From assembly GCA_016987375.1 (NCBI GenBank), contig PJRA01000519.1, positions 674,717-738,716 of the forward strand: 64,000 bases of DNA. Reading direction: 5' to 3'. The notes under the pieces were generated by a model that worked only from the letters and a program-made list of their open reading frames with translations, was not told where the DNA came from and did not search any database. The translations under genes were made by a program, and so were the position numbers. Position 1 is the first letter of the stretch. Each line of letters begins with the position of its first letter. Below, in pieces: positions 11,427 through 23,900 of this stretch. This DNA is from Brachionus koreanus (Eukaryota; Rotifera; Eurotatoria; Ploima; Brachionidae).

Positions 11427-12202
11427 TTTTTGATTTTTGATTTTTTTTTACTTGTTTCAAAACGTGCAAATCAAAAAAATTTTTTTTTCAAATTATTTAT
11501 ATTATGAGTGTGATGCAAGTTTAAAAATTCAATTGAAATTCTATTGTTTATGTTCAATGCAAAGTATCTTGCTTCAATTTATTAACCCAATTTTACTTAA
11601 AAAATATTTCTATTAATTTCAAAATTAGATTAACTTAATTTTTTGCTGTCAAAATTTTAAATTTAAATTTAAATCAAATTTAAGAAATATTTTAATTTTT
11701 TCAGTGTTTATGCTGGAGAAAAAAATGTTAAAAGATTTGCATATGAGGTTAGGAGGAGTTAGTTTTTTTCCTTTAAACAATTAAATAAATATAGCAACAG
11801 TTTTTTTGATTATTTCACTTGAAGAAGTTCCCAGATCAGGGGCAAAAACATTATACATCATTAAGAACTTTTTCATTGATTAAAATTCAACTTTCTGGTA
11901 ACTTTATTATTTATTAATCTGCAAAATCAAGACGATTTTAAGATTTTATCTAAGTAAAACTAATCTTAAAAAGAATATTTTCAATAAATAATCATAATAA
12001 TTAAAATTTTTACTTTTCAGAATCGAGTTGAGCTTTCAAGAATCTTGAGAGCAAAAATTTTCAATTGTTTTTTCACTAAAAAATATAATTAAAAAAAAAT
12101 GATAAAATTTCTTTGTTTCTTTTAGTTCATATTTTTCATTAATCAGTTTTTTTATTAATTATTTTTTTTAAATTGCAATCAATTTTATTTTTATAATTTT
12201 CA
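11427..12202. other. Intergenic, no gene seen
   Basis: AT-rich spacer upstream of EIF2S3. It should contain that gene's promoter, but no element can be identified with confidence. Confidence 0.4.
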
Positions 12203-13510
12203 CTAATCTTGTTCTAGTTTTTCTTTTTCTTCTGACTGATTTTTGAATCTGTTTTTTAGGATTTCTATTTTTAAGTCCAATTTTTCTTTTAATAAATTGG
12301 ATTTCTTTTCGCTTTCCTTAATATTTAGCTTAGCTTTTAAACCATTAGCTTTTTGTTTTCATATTCTAGATTTTGAGCTTCTTTTTGCTAATACAGAAAA
12401 TATAATAATATTTAGGACAAGATTTTGAAGTCTTTTCCTTTAGAAAATTTATTTCTCCATTCAACTTAGTACATTCTTCTTAAAGATCATTTGTCACCCT
12501 GTTTTGTGTCATAATTTTTTTTTCCTTTTCAAAATCCTCCTCTCTATTGAAAAAATCAATTAACGAAAAATATTTAAATCTTTTGCACTTGCTTTTTTTT
12601 AGCCAGTATTTTGGATCTTCATTTTCGTTCTGCAAAATTTCCTCATTCAAAAGACATTCCGAATAAAATTTGTTCCATTGATCAGACTTAGCTCGAAGTG
12701 CAGTTTCTAAAAATAAACTAATTTTTAAAATCTTAAACAAAATTAAAATTTACACTGTGAGACATTCAATTTCTTCTTTTTTTTCTCATCTATTAAGGAT
12801 CTATTTTCATCCTCATACAATTTCTGATTTAAAATAATAGTTTTTGTTTGAAAAACATACCCTATCAATAAATAATTTAAATTTTTTTTAAAATAATTAT
12901 TTGTTAAAAGACCGATGGCTTGTTAAAAACAGTATCAGCAACACTTTAAAACACATCTTTTGCCTTATTAGATAAATTGTCATCAATTTTAAATGATTTA
13001 TTCTTTAAAGAGTTAAGTAGGAATTAAATAACGAAACTAACAAAAATAACAAATCACAATTGAACTTATAACTGATTCTTTATTATTTTCAATTTTATTC
13101 TTATCTTCACAGAGAGGATTCAGTCCGTTTGATTTTATCGGACTTTCTTGTATTTTTAAAATCTTTTTTGAACCATCATCCAACTTTATTATAAAATTTC
13201 GAATAAATTTAAATGAGCTTAGTCTAAACTCAAAATCATTGTTCAGATTAGATTTCCTATAGATGTCACGAATTAAAAAATTTTTTGCAATCTTATGTGT
13301 TTTTCCAGATGAGGCTGTGATAATAAGGTCATGATCTATGATCAGATAGTCGGTCATATTTGACAATTGTTCTTCTGAAAAATCATACACTGAACCAATA
13401 ATAACATCTTCATTTCTATCGTTTGTCTCTAAAAATCTCAAAGCTTGGCCGGTGCCGGCCGCATTCAAGAGGACAGTTGGCCGGCCAAAGTTGGCGGCTG
13501 CCCAACACTA
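12203..13510 (-). pseudogene. Decayed multi-exon coiled-coil protein gene, family not recognised
   Basis: Coding-like segments on the minus strand: about 13510-13055 (NFGRPTVLLNAAGTGQALRF... then a beta-rich stretch ending FIIKLDDGSKKILKI), 13010-12910 (NKSFKIDDNLSNKAKDVF, stop, SVADTVFNKPSVF), 12850-12770 (LNQKLYEDENRSLIDEKKK), 12708-12420 (ETALRAKSDQWNKFYSECL...) and 12390-12203 (KESEKKSNLLKEKLDLKIEIL..., ending EKLEQD, stop). The charged heptad-like C-terminal half suggests a coiled coil. An in-frame TAA after KDVF and a one-base shift in the last segment suggest decay, although tiny introns could hide one of them. A 5' AG acceptor near 13510 implies an upstream exon that I could not find. 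I do not recognise the family; the globular-head-plus-coiled-coil layout is all I can support. Confidence 0.45.
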
Positions 13511-14955
13511 GTTATCACATAAAATAGTCTTTTATTTTTTAAAATACATTTTCGCTCGATCATAATAATCTAAATATGTTTAAATTAGCTTTTTAAAAGA
13601 TGATAAAAATTTATTTTTTATTATTTTACTCTTTTTAAACCAAAAATTCATTGTTTAATAATTAATTATTAAAAAAATAAATAAAAATCAAAAAACAAAA
13701 TTTGATAATATCCAGAAAATTTTAAAAATAAAGAAAAAAAGTTTTATTTTATTGAATATTTAATTAAAAAAATGTTAAATGCAACTAAAAATGTACCAAA
13801 GTCTGTAAAATTTGGAGAAAATTTTTCCTATTTTTTTAAACAGTTCAATCATAGAAATTATGAGGGCTGAAAAGAAGACGCTACCATTTCGAACTTCCCT
13901 GGAAATTTTTTTTAAATTGTTTTTTAAATAAAAAAATAAATTAAAGAGTTAATTTAATTAGTATTTTTTTAGTAAGGATAGACTCGATTAGCTGAAGAAA
14001 TCAAGATAAAAATGGATATCAATTTATGATGGATGGATAGAAAATTTGTCAATCAAGTACGGCATAGATTAGTTGAAATATTTTTTCAAATAAAAATAGT
14101 TGACGAATAAACTAAAAAGTGTTTTTTGTACTAAAAAACATAAAAATAAATAAGGCTTATAAAATGGAAAATTAATTTAGATTAAATCTCAAGTCTGTTT
14201 GATTTTCCGATAAATCAGGCTTTTATTTCAAGTTTTTTTTTTGACGAAAATCTAATATTTTTTAGATAAAAATTGCAAACTCATTTATGCCAACCTATGC
14301 ATCAAAATTTGCTGGAAATTTTCTTCTAATCTCGAAAAAAACAACTTTCTATTAAAAATACTCCAAATAGAGGAAATATTGTTTCTAAATTAATGCAAAT
14401 TCAAACAAAATTAGGAAATATTCAAATTTATTTAAGAAAAATATATTTTAACTGGATCATTTAGCTAGAGTTTAATCATGATAAAATTTTTTTCTCTTTT
14501 TTTTTCTATTTTGATCGAATTTGGAACTCATTAATTTTGAAATTAAACAAAAAAATGCTAATTTCAATTTTGATGATTTAGTAAGAATTAGTTGAAAAAT
14601 AAAATTTGTGTTTGTTTGATAAAAAAATCTCTTGATAGCGGATAAATAAAATTTATCGTCAAATTTCAAAAAATATCGATTTGTGAACATACTAACTACT
14701 AACTTACGAGAATTTATATTTTCTATCGTTTTTCTTATTCTTCTTCGATTTCTATTTAAAATCATAATTTAGCACTGAGCTCAACAAACTCTTAAAACAA
14801 CAACTGAACAATAACAAGAAATATTAAATTAGTAGAGATCTCAAATAATTAATCAAAATTTGTTTTTCTTTTATATATATATATTTTTTTTTCTATTTTA
14901 ACAAGAAATTATTGATTTTGTGTTTGATGAAAAATTGGTTCAGAAATGCAAAAAC
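13511..14955. other. Intergenic, no gene seen
   Basis: AT-rich sequence. A 97-codon minus-strand frame (14472-14765) is low-complexity Lys/Phe/Ile-rich and has no support. The region probably contains the synaptotagmin promoter and 5' UTR just before 14956. Confidence 0.4.
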
Positions 14956-17900
14956 ATGGATCTCGAATCATTTGGTAAGTACACAAAGTACTCGTTTGGA
15001 GACATCATGCTAATATCAAGTTTTCTAGTAAATGTTTTAGTTCCTTTGCTGTCAATTTTATTAGTTATTATCGGAATCATAGCACTTGTTTACTTGATAA
15101 GAAAAATAACTAGGAATCAATACCCAAATGATTCGTCTACAATTAATTCAAGTAAGCTAAATTTTTTTTCTGAATTTACTTTTGCTTTTTAATTTACTTT
15201 AGCATCAGCTCAAATAATATTGAAAAAATGGTCACTACTTTAAAGTGATTAAACTTATAATCTTTTGAACCAAAGTGAAAATATTTTTATTTAATATTAA
15301 ATTTTTTCGACACCAAAAAAAATAAAATTCAACTGATACTAAGAATAAATACAGATTAATATTTAGAACTGGATCAGAAAGAGATTTTTTTTATAATAAA
15401 CAAGTATCAAGTATTATTTGAGTAAAACTAGGACAAAAAATTGAAAAATTAAAAATATATAGTAAGCGGAATTACGTTTAAAAGCTTTTAAGTCTGTTTT
15501 CCCCACAGGAAATGAAAGCTTTTCGTTTTTCTAATTTAAAACATTTTAAATTTTTAAAAATTATTTAAAAATGTATATTTTTTTGCAAATTTTATCTTAT
15601 TTTTTATTCAGAATAATTTTAAAAATTCAAAACAAAAATGTGTTTAAAAATTTATTTTCAAATTATTTGCTTAAAACACTTCAATTTTAAAAAATTATAA
15701 ATAGTTAATGAAAATATGATTACTTTTTCGTAAGAACATTTTTTTATTTGTGCAAATTTAAAATAAGCTATGCTTTTTAATTTTCAAGAATTTGTTATTT
15801 TTCGGTTATCTGTCTTCAAAAACTATTTTAAGTACACTGCAAACACTTAAAATGCAAATTTAAAAAAAATTTAAATAATTTAAAAATTGTTTTGCAATGT
15901 GTAATTTATTGCTGTATTTTTTTTTCATTCTTTAGGAATAGAAACTCATTAATTTCAAAAAAATAATTTTGAATAAAATAAATATAATTTCCTAAACAAT
16001 TTACATTTTTCCTTACAAAAGTTTCTTTATTTAATTGCGTTTTTGAGATTAAAATTTTCTAATAGTAAATTAAGAAATTAGATTTTGAAAATTTTATTCC
16101 AAATCTGCTATAAATTATCAATCTAAAAATATAAATTTTTTAGTTTTATAGTTTCATTAAGTTTTATAGTAAATTTGTCACTAAAATATTTTTGGTTTTA
16201 TCACAAAATTTATTAAAGTTAAATCAAATTATTAATTTTTAAGTTTTTTTTTCCATTTAAAAATTCTGGGTCAAGACTTTCATAATCTATAAAAGCATAA
16301 TTTTTTTAAAGGAACTGCATTCGATTCGAAAAATATTGTTAACATTTATGAATTAAAATTTTTGAAAAAAAAATTTTTATTTAATAATTAAATTTAAAAA
16401 AAAAGACTCAAAAGAATTTAAATTATTTGCTGCATAAAAAAAAATTTTTGATAATGAAAATTTGACTTAGGTGGAAAAATTTTCATTTTGATGATAAATT
16501 AGATGACAAATTCTGTTTTATTTGATGATGAAAATATTCTTCTCTTTCAATTAATATTCAAAATTTTAAAATTTATTCATTTGGGTTAAATAGTTAATTT
16601 TGTTTAATTCATTTTTTTTATTTATTTACTCAAGTCATAGTTGAAGTCCATTGGAAAAGTTACTTTTAATTTTTTATCTCCAATTCCGGTGAGAAAATAT
16701 TAAAATTTCAACTAATTAATTATTTATAAATTAAATTAATTAGCTTACACTCACATGAAAATTTGATATTATGCTTTGTTTAATTTGACTTAGAGAAATT
16801 AAAAAAATTATTTTTCTGTCAAAATTTGACAGAGAAATAATTTGTGATTTTCAACCAAATTATTTTTGATTTAAAAAAAAAATATTTTCCTCAAAATATG
16901 TAAATGCTTATTAGAAAAAGTGCGTATATATGCAGTACACTAAAATCCGATTTTAACCAATTTAACCAGCTTAAACCAATTTAGTCACAGAGTTCATATT
17001 TTTTGTAGCAATAAAATGTTTTTTCAAATTAAACAAATGCATGGTTAGATATACATTTTAAAATTCTTTTAAATTAAGTATTCTTTTAAAATTTTAAATA
17101 AATTTTTTTTATTTAAATTATTTTAGGATATTGACGTTTATGATCAAAATTTGATGATCTTTTTGAAAAATTTTTATCTAATTTTGTTTTAAATTTGTAA
17201 TATTTAATCTAACGTAATTTTCCGAATTTAGTGACATGTCTTTAAAATAGAGTACTCTATTTTAGTGACACGCTGTTATAACATGTAAAAGATTCTTTTG
17301 TGGCATGTCATTAAATATTTTAGTGACATGTTACTAAATTCGCATGATTATGTTATAACAAAGGCTCGGTTCCAAAAAAAAACATTCTCGTTACGAGTGT
17401 AACGGACTTGGTTTGTTAATCATCTTTAATAATTGATGATATTTTTGTATCATCAGCATATTTCTCACATTTGTTTTTTACAAAATTTGAAAGATCACTA
17501 ATAAATATCAAAAAAAGAAGCGGTCCTAAGAGCGACCCATTGTAGGACTCCACTCTACATAAATTAAAATCAGAAATCAAAAAAAACTAAATTTTAAATT
17601 GAACATGTTTTTTAAAAATAAAGCTAAAAATTATCTATTTTTAATTTCTATTCTAAAAATTTTCTTAATAATTAAATATTTTTAAATCCTTTAGAAAAAA
17701 TTTTGATTTCGACAAAGAAATAAATGTTTATCATATTATTTTTTAAACACTTGATTTAATTTTATTTTATTTAATTATTTTGAAATATAATCTTTTTTTC
17801 ATTTGAGTTGTTGTTTTCTTTGGGCTTTCTATTTTTTTTGGTAAATCCACATCAACGACTATGATTCCTGGGTAGACTCTTTTTCGACAGATGCTTTCTC

Positions 17901-20900
17901 GAGTTCGGATTGATTGAACTGCTTAAATTACATACGTTCTGGGTAACAACAAAGCTGCTTTCTGATTTTTTTTGGTCTTTCTCTTTTGCATTTCTGAGAA
18001 TAATTAATTTGTCAATTAAAATGTTTTTTTGTCTATCAGATCATATTTTTATCAGTCAATTAGTTAAGTTGTCATTTAATGTAGTTTTTTTGTCAGAGCA
18101 TAAACTCTTTTATGTCAGTAAAATATAGTTTATTTTGTAAGTACATTAAATGATAGCCATTATTTTTATTTTACCTAAATTTAACTCTTTTGCCTATGAG
18201 GCTTGAATTAATAATAATAATAATAAAAGCTTAAGTTGCAGAATAATAATTTGCTACGCTTTCGTGATACATCCAGACTTAAAGCTATATTTTAGTCATT
18301 CAGATGTTTTTTAATTTAGATTCCATCAAATCAAATTTTGGTTAGTTCCAACTCATAGCAAATTCATTTGGGTTGAGTCTTCAAGTCTTCTTTTTAAATT
18401 AGATTTTTAGATTATTAGAGCAAACTTTTATAAACTTTTTTTCTAAATTAAATTAATGTCGAAAAATTTTTTACTCAAAATTTTAAATCATGAAATCAAA
18501 AATATTATTAATATTCTTGGCTAGTCAATATTGAGTGAAAAAACTGACAATAATTCACTATTTCTTTCAATTTTAGTTTAAAACCAAAAAAAGTATTTAA
18601 CACGAAAAGTTTCGTTTAAATCTGAATAATTCATTGTTTCAATTAGCTTTCCCTAGGATAAGACAAATACACGCAATCATGTAAGGAAATCTTGCAGGAA
18701 TAAACAATTATTAACACTAGAAATACCAAGCAAGTTTTCATGTTTTTTTAAATTCAAAAATATTTTGAAAAAAAAATTTAAATAATCTTGATGATATAAT
18801 TAAATGATACTATTTTGTATTAATCTTACAAAATAATTTATTAAAATTTTCAATTTTTTATTCTCTGATTTCGTAACTTATGCATCAACCATTTTATGTT
18901 TTTTGTATTTTTAAAAACTGTACGTACTTTTTGAATATTAATATATGTGACTCGGAATCGGAACTGTCCGGATTAAAAACTTCAAAGTTTTTTTTGAAAT
19001 TAAAAATTAAAAGAATAAAAGATATTAATGAAGAAAAAAAATTTTCTTCTCTTAAAATTTAGTTTTCTGAATTTTTGCCAAGTTTATCAGAGTTAACTTT
19101 TCCGAATTTGTATCAGGTGTGAATATATGTTTTTTTTGTAGGAATTTTTAAAGATAATCAATTTTTCTTTCAAAAACAAAAATTGTATTTTTTTATTTTA
19201 GTGAAACAAAACAACTCTTCAATTAAATTTTAAAATAATTGTCATATTGGACAAATATTATTTTATTAAACAAAGTAAAAATTTTGATCAAAGCAGAATT
19301 TTTAAACGGTTGAAAAAGGATTGCAATTTCAAAAAATAAAATTCGAGAAAAATATAATCTGATAAAAATCTGTACTTTGCCTATTTAAAGTCTTAATAAA
19401 TAGTTAGGCTTACCTTTAGACGTAATTTTGTCTAATTATTCAGACTGGTAGATTAATACTTATGAAATTTTATGATTTTTTCATGTTGAAAAAAATTTTT
19501 CTATACAGATGAAATCCTATATTATAATTAGAATGAATCAATTAGGGCAAAAATGATAAATTTGAAAAATGAATATATCTAATGACAAAAATGGCTAAAA
19601 TTAGATTTAATAATAAATTTGGTTATTGTGAATAAAATAGTTATTCTTTTGATAAAAATCGATATTCAAGCAACTTAAGTAATTTTTTAAGATATTTTCT
19701 GAATAAGATATTTTTTTAAGTATTGGATTAAACATCAAGTCTATCAAATTTTTTGATAAATCATTATAATATTACTTTGTAAGATTAATTTAGCTAATCT
19801 AATCAGGAAATGATTTTTATTTAATTCTTTTTTCCATATGTCGTTTTAATAATAGAAGCTAATTAATCAAAAAAAAATATTTTATCTTAATTTCTTTTAG
19901 CGATAAATGCTACCAGTTTTTTATTTTTAAATTACCATAAATTTTTTAATTAGGCTTCTTTTTAAGATAATTTTTTCCGAAAATTTTTTTTTTCAAAAAC
20001 TAAATTAAATAAAAAGAATTTCAAATAAATTGTCAATTTTGATTAAGATTATTTTGTTCTTTTTGACAATTTATAAAATATTTAAATATCAAAATTTTAA
20101 TAAAGTAAAAAATAATTAAATAAGAGATGCTTTTTTAAATTTTTTTATCAACTAAAAAAAAAACTTAAAAACAAAAGGTAATTTTTTTTGGTTCACTCCA
20201 TTTTATTTTTCAAAAAATAATTAGATTAAACAGTATGTTGTTTAAGTACTGGAAGATTTTTATATATTTACTCAACAAAATTAAAAAAAAGCACAGTTTT
20301 ATCAGGTCTTTGAGTCACATGTTTAATTATTTAATAGATGTGATATTTCATAGCAGTTTTGAGTTTTTGGTTCACTCTAATTTAAAAATAATCAATTCGG
20401 GCCTGAAAGTTAGGTAAATGACCATTACAAGCTCAGTGGCGTCTTCCGTCTTACTTTTAGTTACAAGAAAAACGAAATAAATAATGGGTTTATTTAGTAA
20501 GAATAAAAAATCTAAGAAAATAAGGCCAAAATTAATAGATTTAATTTTTTCTTATATTTTAACTTCTGTTTCATAGCATTTGTATTTTTAATTTGAATAA
20601 TAAATCAGAAAATGGGGTAAAGTGAGGTATTTTTAAGCAAACAAAATTTTTGATTAAATTTAATGATCAAAGCATTTTAAATGCGCTAAATTATATTTTA
20701 ATGCATTTTTAAAAATAACAATACTTTTTCAACAGTTCAAAAATAAAGCTTTGAAATTTTAAAAAAATTCAAAAATCAGCCATGAAATTTAATTACGCAT
20801 TTAAAATTTTTTGATCATTTTTAAAAAATAAAATTTCAACAAAATTTTTTTTGCCGTATTTTTATTATTATTGAGTTTTACACGTTTTATTGAAAAATGA

Positions 20901-23900
20901 TAATTATTGATTTGAGAAATAAATCTAATTGTACAATAATTTTTATATAAGAAAAGGGAAATACTTCTTAAAGGTTAGTTTAAATATTAATGATGTTTCA
21001 CGAGGATAAACTATTGACACAATTGGAAAAATTTTGGAGCAATTTCTGTAATAAGCTATTATGGTATGCAGCATTGTTTTTCTTGTTTGGAAAGGAAAGC
21101 GAGTATATGGACAGGAGGTCACTTGAATTAATATTTCAATGAAGGACTTTTAGACGATGTTAAAAAGATAATACAAAGATTTAGAGAAAGTAGAAGACAA
21201 TTGTTTGAATGCATTCTAATGAATTTTGTAAAAATTTTAATATTGAATTTAATTGAATATTATTGAATTTTTTTTCATCTTATCTTGAAGCTTATGATCA
21301 CATTTTAATGATCGTGCTCAAAATTATTAGTATAAAAAGTATTTTTGATTATTACGGAATTATGCATAACTGGTTTTTGTTTAAAATTATACTTTTAATA
21401 TTAAATGATATGTCTGTTTTAACACTAAGCATTTTCACGTTTTTTTAATTCAAAAATATATTAAAAAAATAATAAAGTAACATTATAAATTTATCTCATT
21501 TTTTTAAGAAAATTTTAAAATCTACATAAATCAAAAAAGATATATTCATTTGAAAAATCTATTCAAAAGATATGAGGATTTAAAAATTTTTTCAAACGAG
21601 TCAAATGAAAAAGTGTTTAATTAAGTTAAAATTGTTATAGTTAGATATCTACTTCAATCATTATTAGTACCGAAAAATTGATCTTATTTTGAATTTCGCT
21701 TGAATTAAAAAAAAAACTATATTAACATATGGGGTTTTTGAAAATCTTTAAAAAAAAATATTTTTCTTTAATAAGCTGAAATTTGACTTTTTTATATTTG
21801 GCTATATTTATCACTACTGCTAGAAAACTAAGAAAAAACATACTTCGAATGCACCAAAGTATGTTGTTGCACTTTGTTGCAGTATTTTTTTTTTAATTTT
21901 AGTAAATTTTAATTTTTCAAAATCAGAAGAATTTTGTTCGATTTGTATTTGAACATTTTAATATTTTTCAAAATAAATTTAAATTTAAAATATTTGTGTT
22001 TGAATATTCCATATTCGATTTAGCAAAATCAACTTATTTTTTAGAATTTCTTTTTATTTATTTTTTTTAAATAAAAACTCTGAAAACCAGAAATCGATTA
22101 ATTTAGAAAAATGATTAAATTTTTTAAACTCAAAGAATTTGGGAAGCTTTTGTTTCGTTTTTAAATCCCAAATCAATTAAATGCTAAAATTAAAATAAAA
22201 ATTAAAATTAAAAATTAATTGTGTCTATTGAGGTGAATGCTTTGCAGCTTTCAAATGCAACCTTCACAAAGTCTTTCTTTTCTTTCATTCGAACAAAAAA
22301 AATTTTACTTGCTTTAATTTTTACGGCTACAGGCTTGCATTTAGACAAGTGTTTAATCCATTAAGCAAATTTTTAATGTGTATGTGCTCATTCTAGTCTT
22401 TGAAAATTTAATGAAGCAAATTTTTTTCTGACAATTTTTCTATTAATTTGATTTTAGCATTTTTTTCCCTCTACTTGCAAGTTGTAAAAATTAAATTATT
22501 TGTTTTATCATCAGACACTAGACTAAGAAAAAAAGATTTTTTTAATGAAAGAAGCATTAGAGAAATTTTATGAGAATAATAAATTTTAATGCGATTTTGC
22601 TATTTTTTTAATAATATCAATAAAATCTAATTTTTTAGGCAAATAAGTCACATCTTTATTGTTCTTATCTGCTTAGTAAAGAATTTGAAGTGAATAATAA
22701 AATGTTTAAGCCAAAACGATTAAATAGAAAAATTAATCTTTCAGTCGTGGTAAGACTCTAATTATAAATTATTGTAAAATGAGTAGACTTCCTGGATTAT
22801 TCTTCTATTCATATTAATAATATAGTTTTATTCTCTATTAGGAGAAATTAAATCAATATTTATATAGTAAAGGTAAAATTTTGAATTTGGAAAAATAAAT
22901 TCATATAATCTATCATTTTTTAAAATAAAATTCCAACTCCTTCATTTAATAGCCTTAGGAAGCTAGAATGCAACTTAGCAGCTAATTTTATTTTTAATTA
23001 AGCTTTGAATTTCAATGAGTTATGCTAAATTATTATCATCTTTGTCAAGAATAAAATAAACAATTTTTTTATGTATACAAAGAAAAATCCTATTGTTAAT
23101 TTTGTTGTTTGAGTAATTTTTATCTTTTCTTAACGAAACGAAATCATAAAACGATTTTAATAATAGTAAATTTTTATACCAAGTACGTACTATGCTAAAA
23201 AAAAAATTTTGAAATTTTTTTTAAATTATTTTTCTAAAAATAATTAGTAAATGATTCAAAAAATTCCCTTAAAATGAAATTAACAATTACAAAAGATTTA
23301 TTAAGCTATTCAACAAATAACAAAACAAAAAAAAAAGCAAAAAACAACTAAATAAAGGAAAAAATTAAGCCTTTGTTGAACAATTTTTTATTATTTTATT
23401 TTTAGATGCAATTTTTGGCTTAAATAATTGTATTTTTATTCATAAATTATTTGTTTAATTTTAGCAAATTGTATAATTTACTATTTTTCTTATAGAGCTG
23501 CTATTCGGTTTACTTATTGTGAAAATTTTTTAGGCAAAATAAAAATAATTTTACATTTTTACATTTTCATATTGTTAGATTTTTTGTGCAATTTTTCAGA
23601 AATATAAAAAACTTCTTCAAATTACTTGGTAAACAAAAATAAAATCAAAATAATCTAAAAATGTGAAAATATAAAAATGTAGAATTATTTTCATTCTAGC
23701 AATTTTTTTAAACATGCTGCTTTTTCATTTATTAATGACAAAATAGTAGTAGAAGAATTATTAATATAAACTGCATCTTAGAGTATATCTTAGTAATTAG
23801 TAGTTACAGCATTTAGATTTAATTTTTGGATATTTTTTATTCTATCTTTTTTATCTATATACAATTGTCACAAGTCACACTTGAAATTTTTAGACATTTA

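Noticed and set aside
14472..14765. 97-codon minus-strand frame
   Set aside because: Low-complexity Lys/Phe/Ile composition from AT-rich DNA, no family motif, no conserved neighbour.
20990..21190. Possible exon (MMFHEDKLLTQLEKFWSNF...)
   Set aside because: About 45 coding-like codons within the large synaptotagmin intron, no splice signals in phase, no family. Perhaps a transposon scrap.
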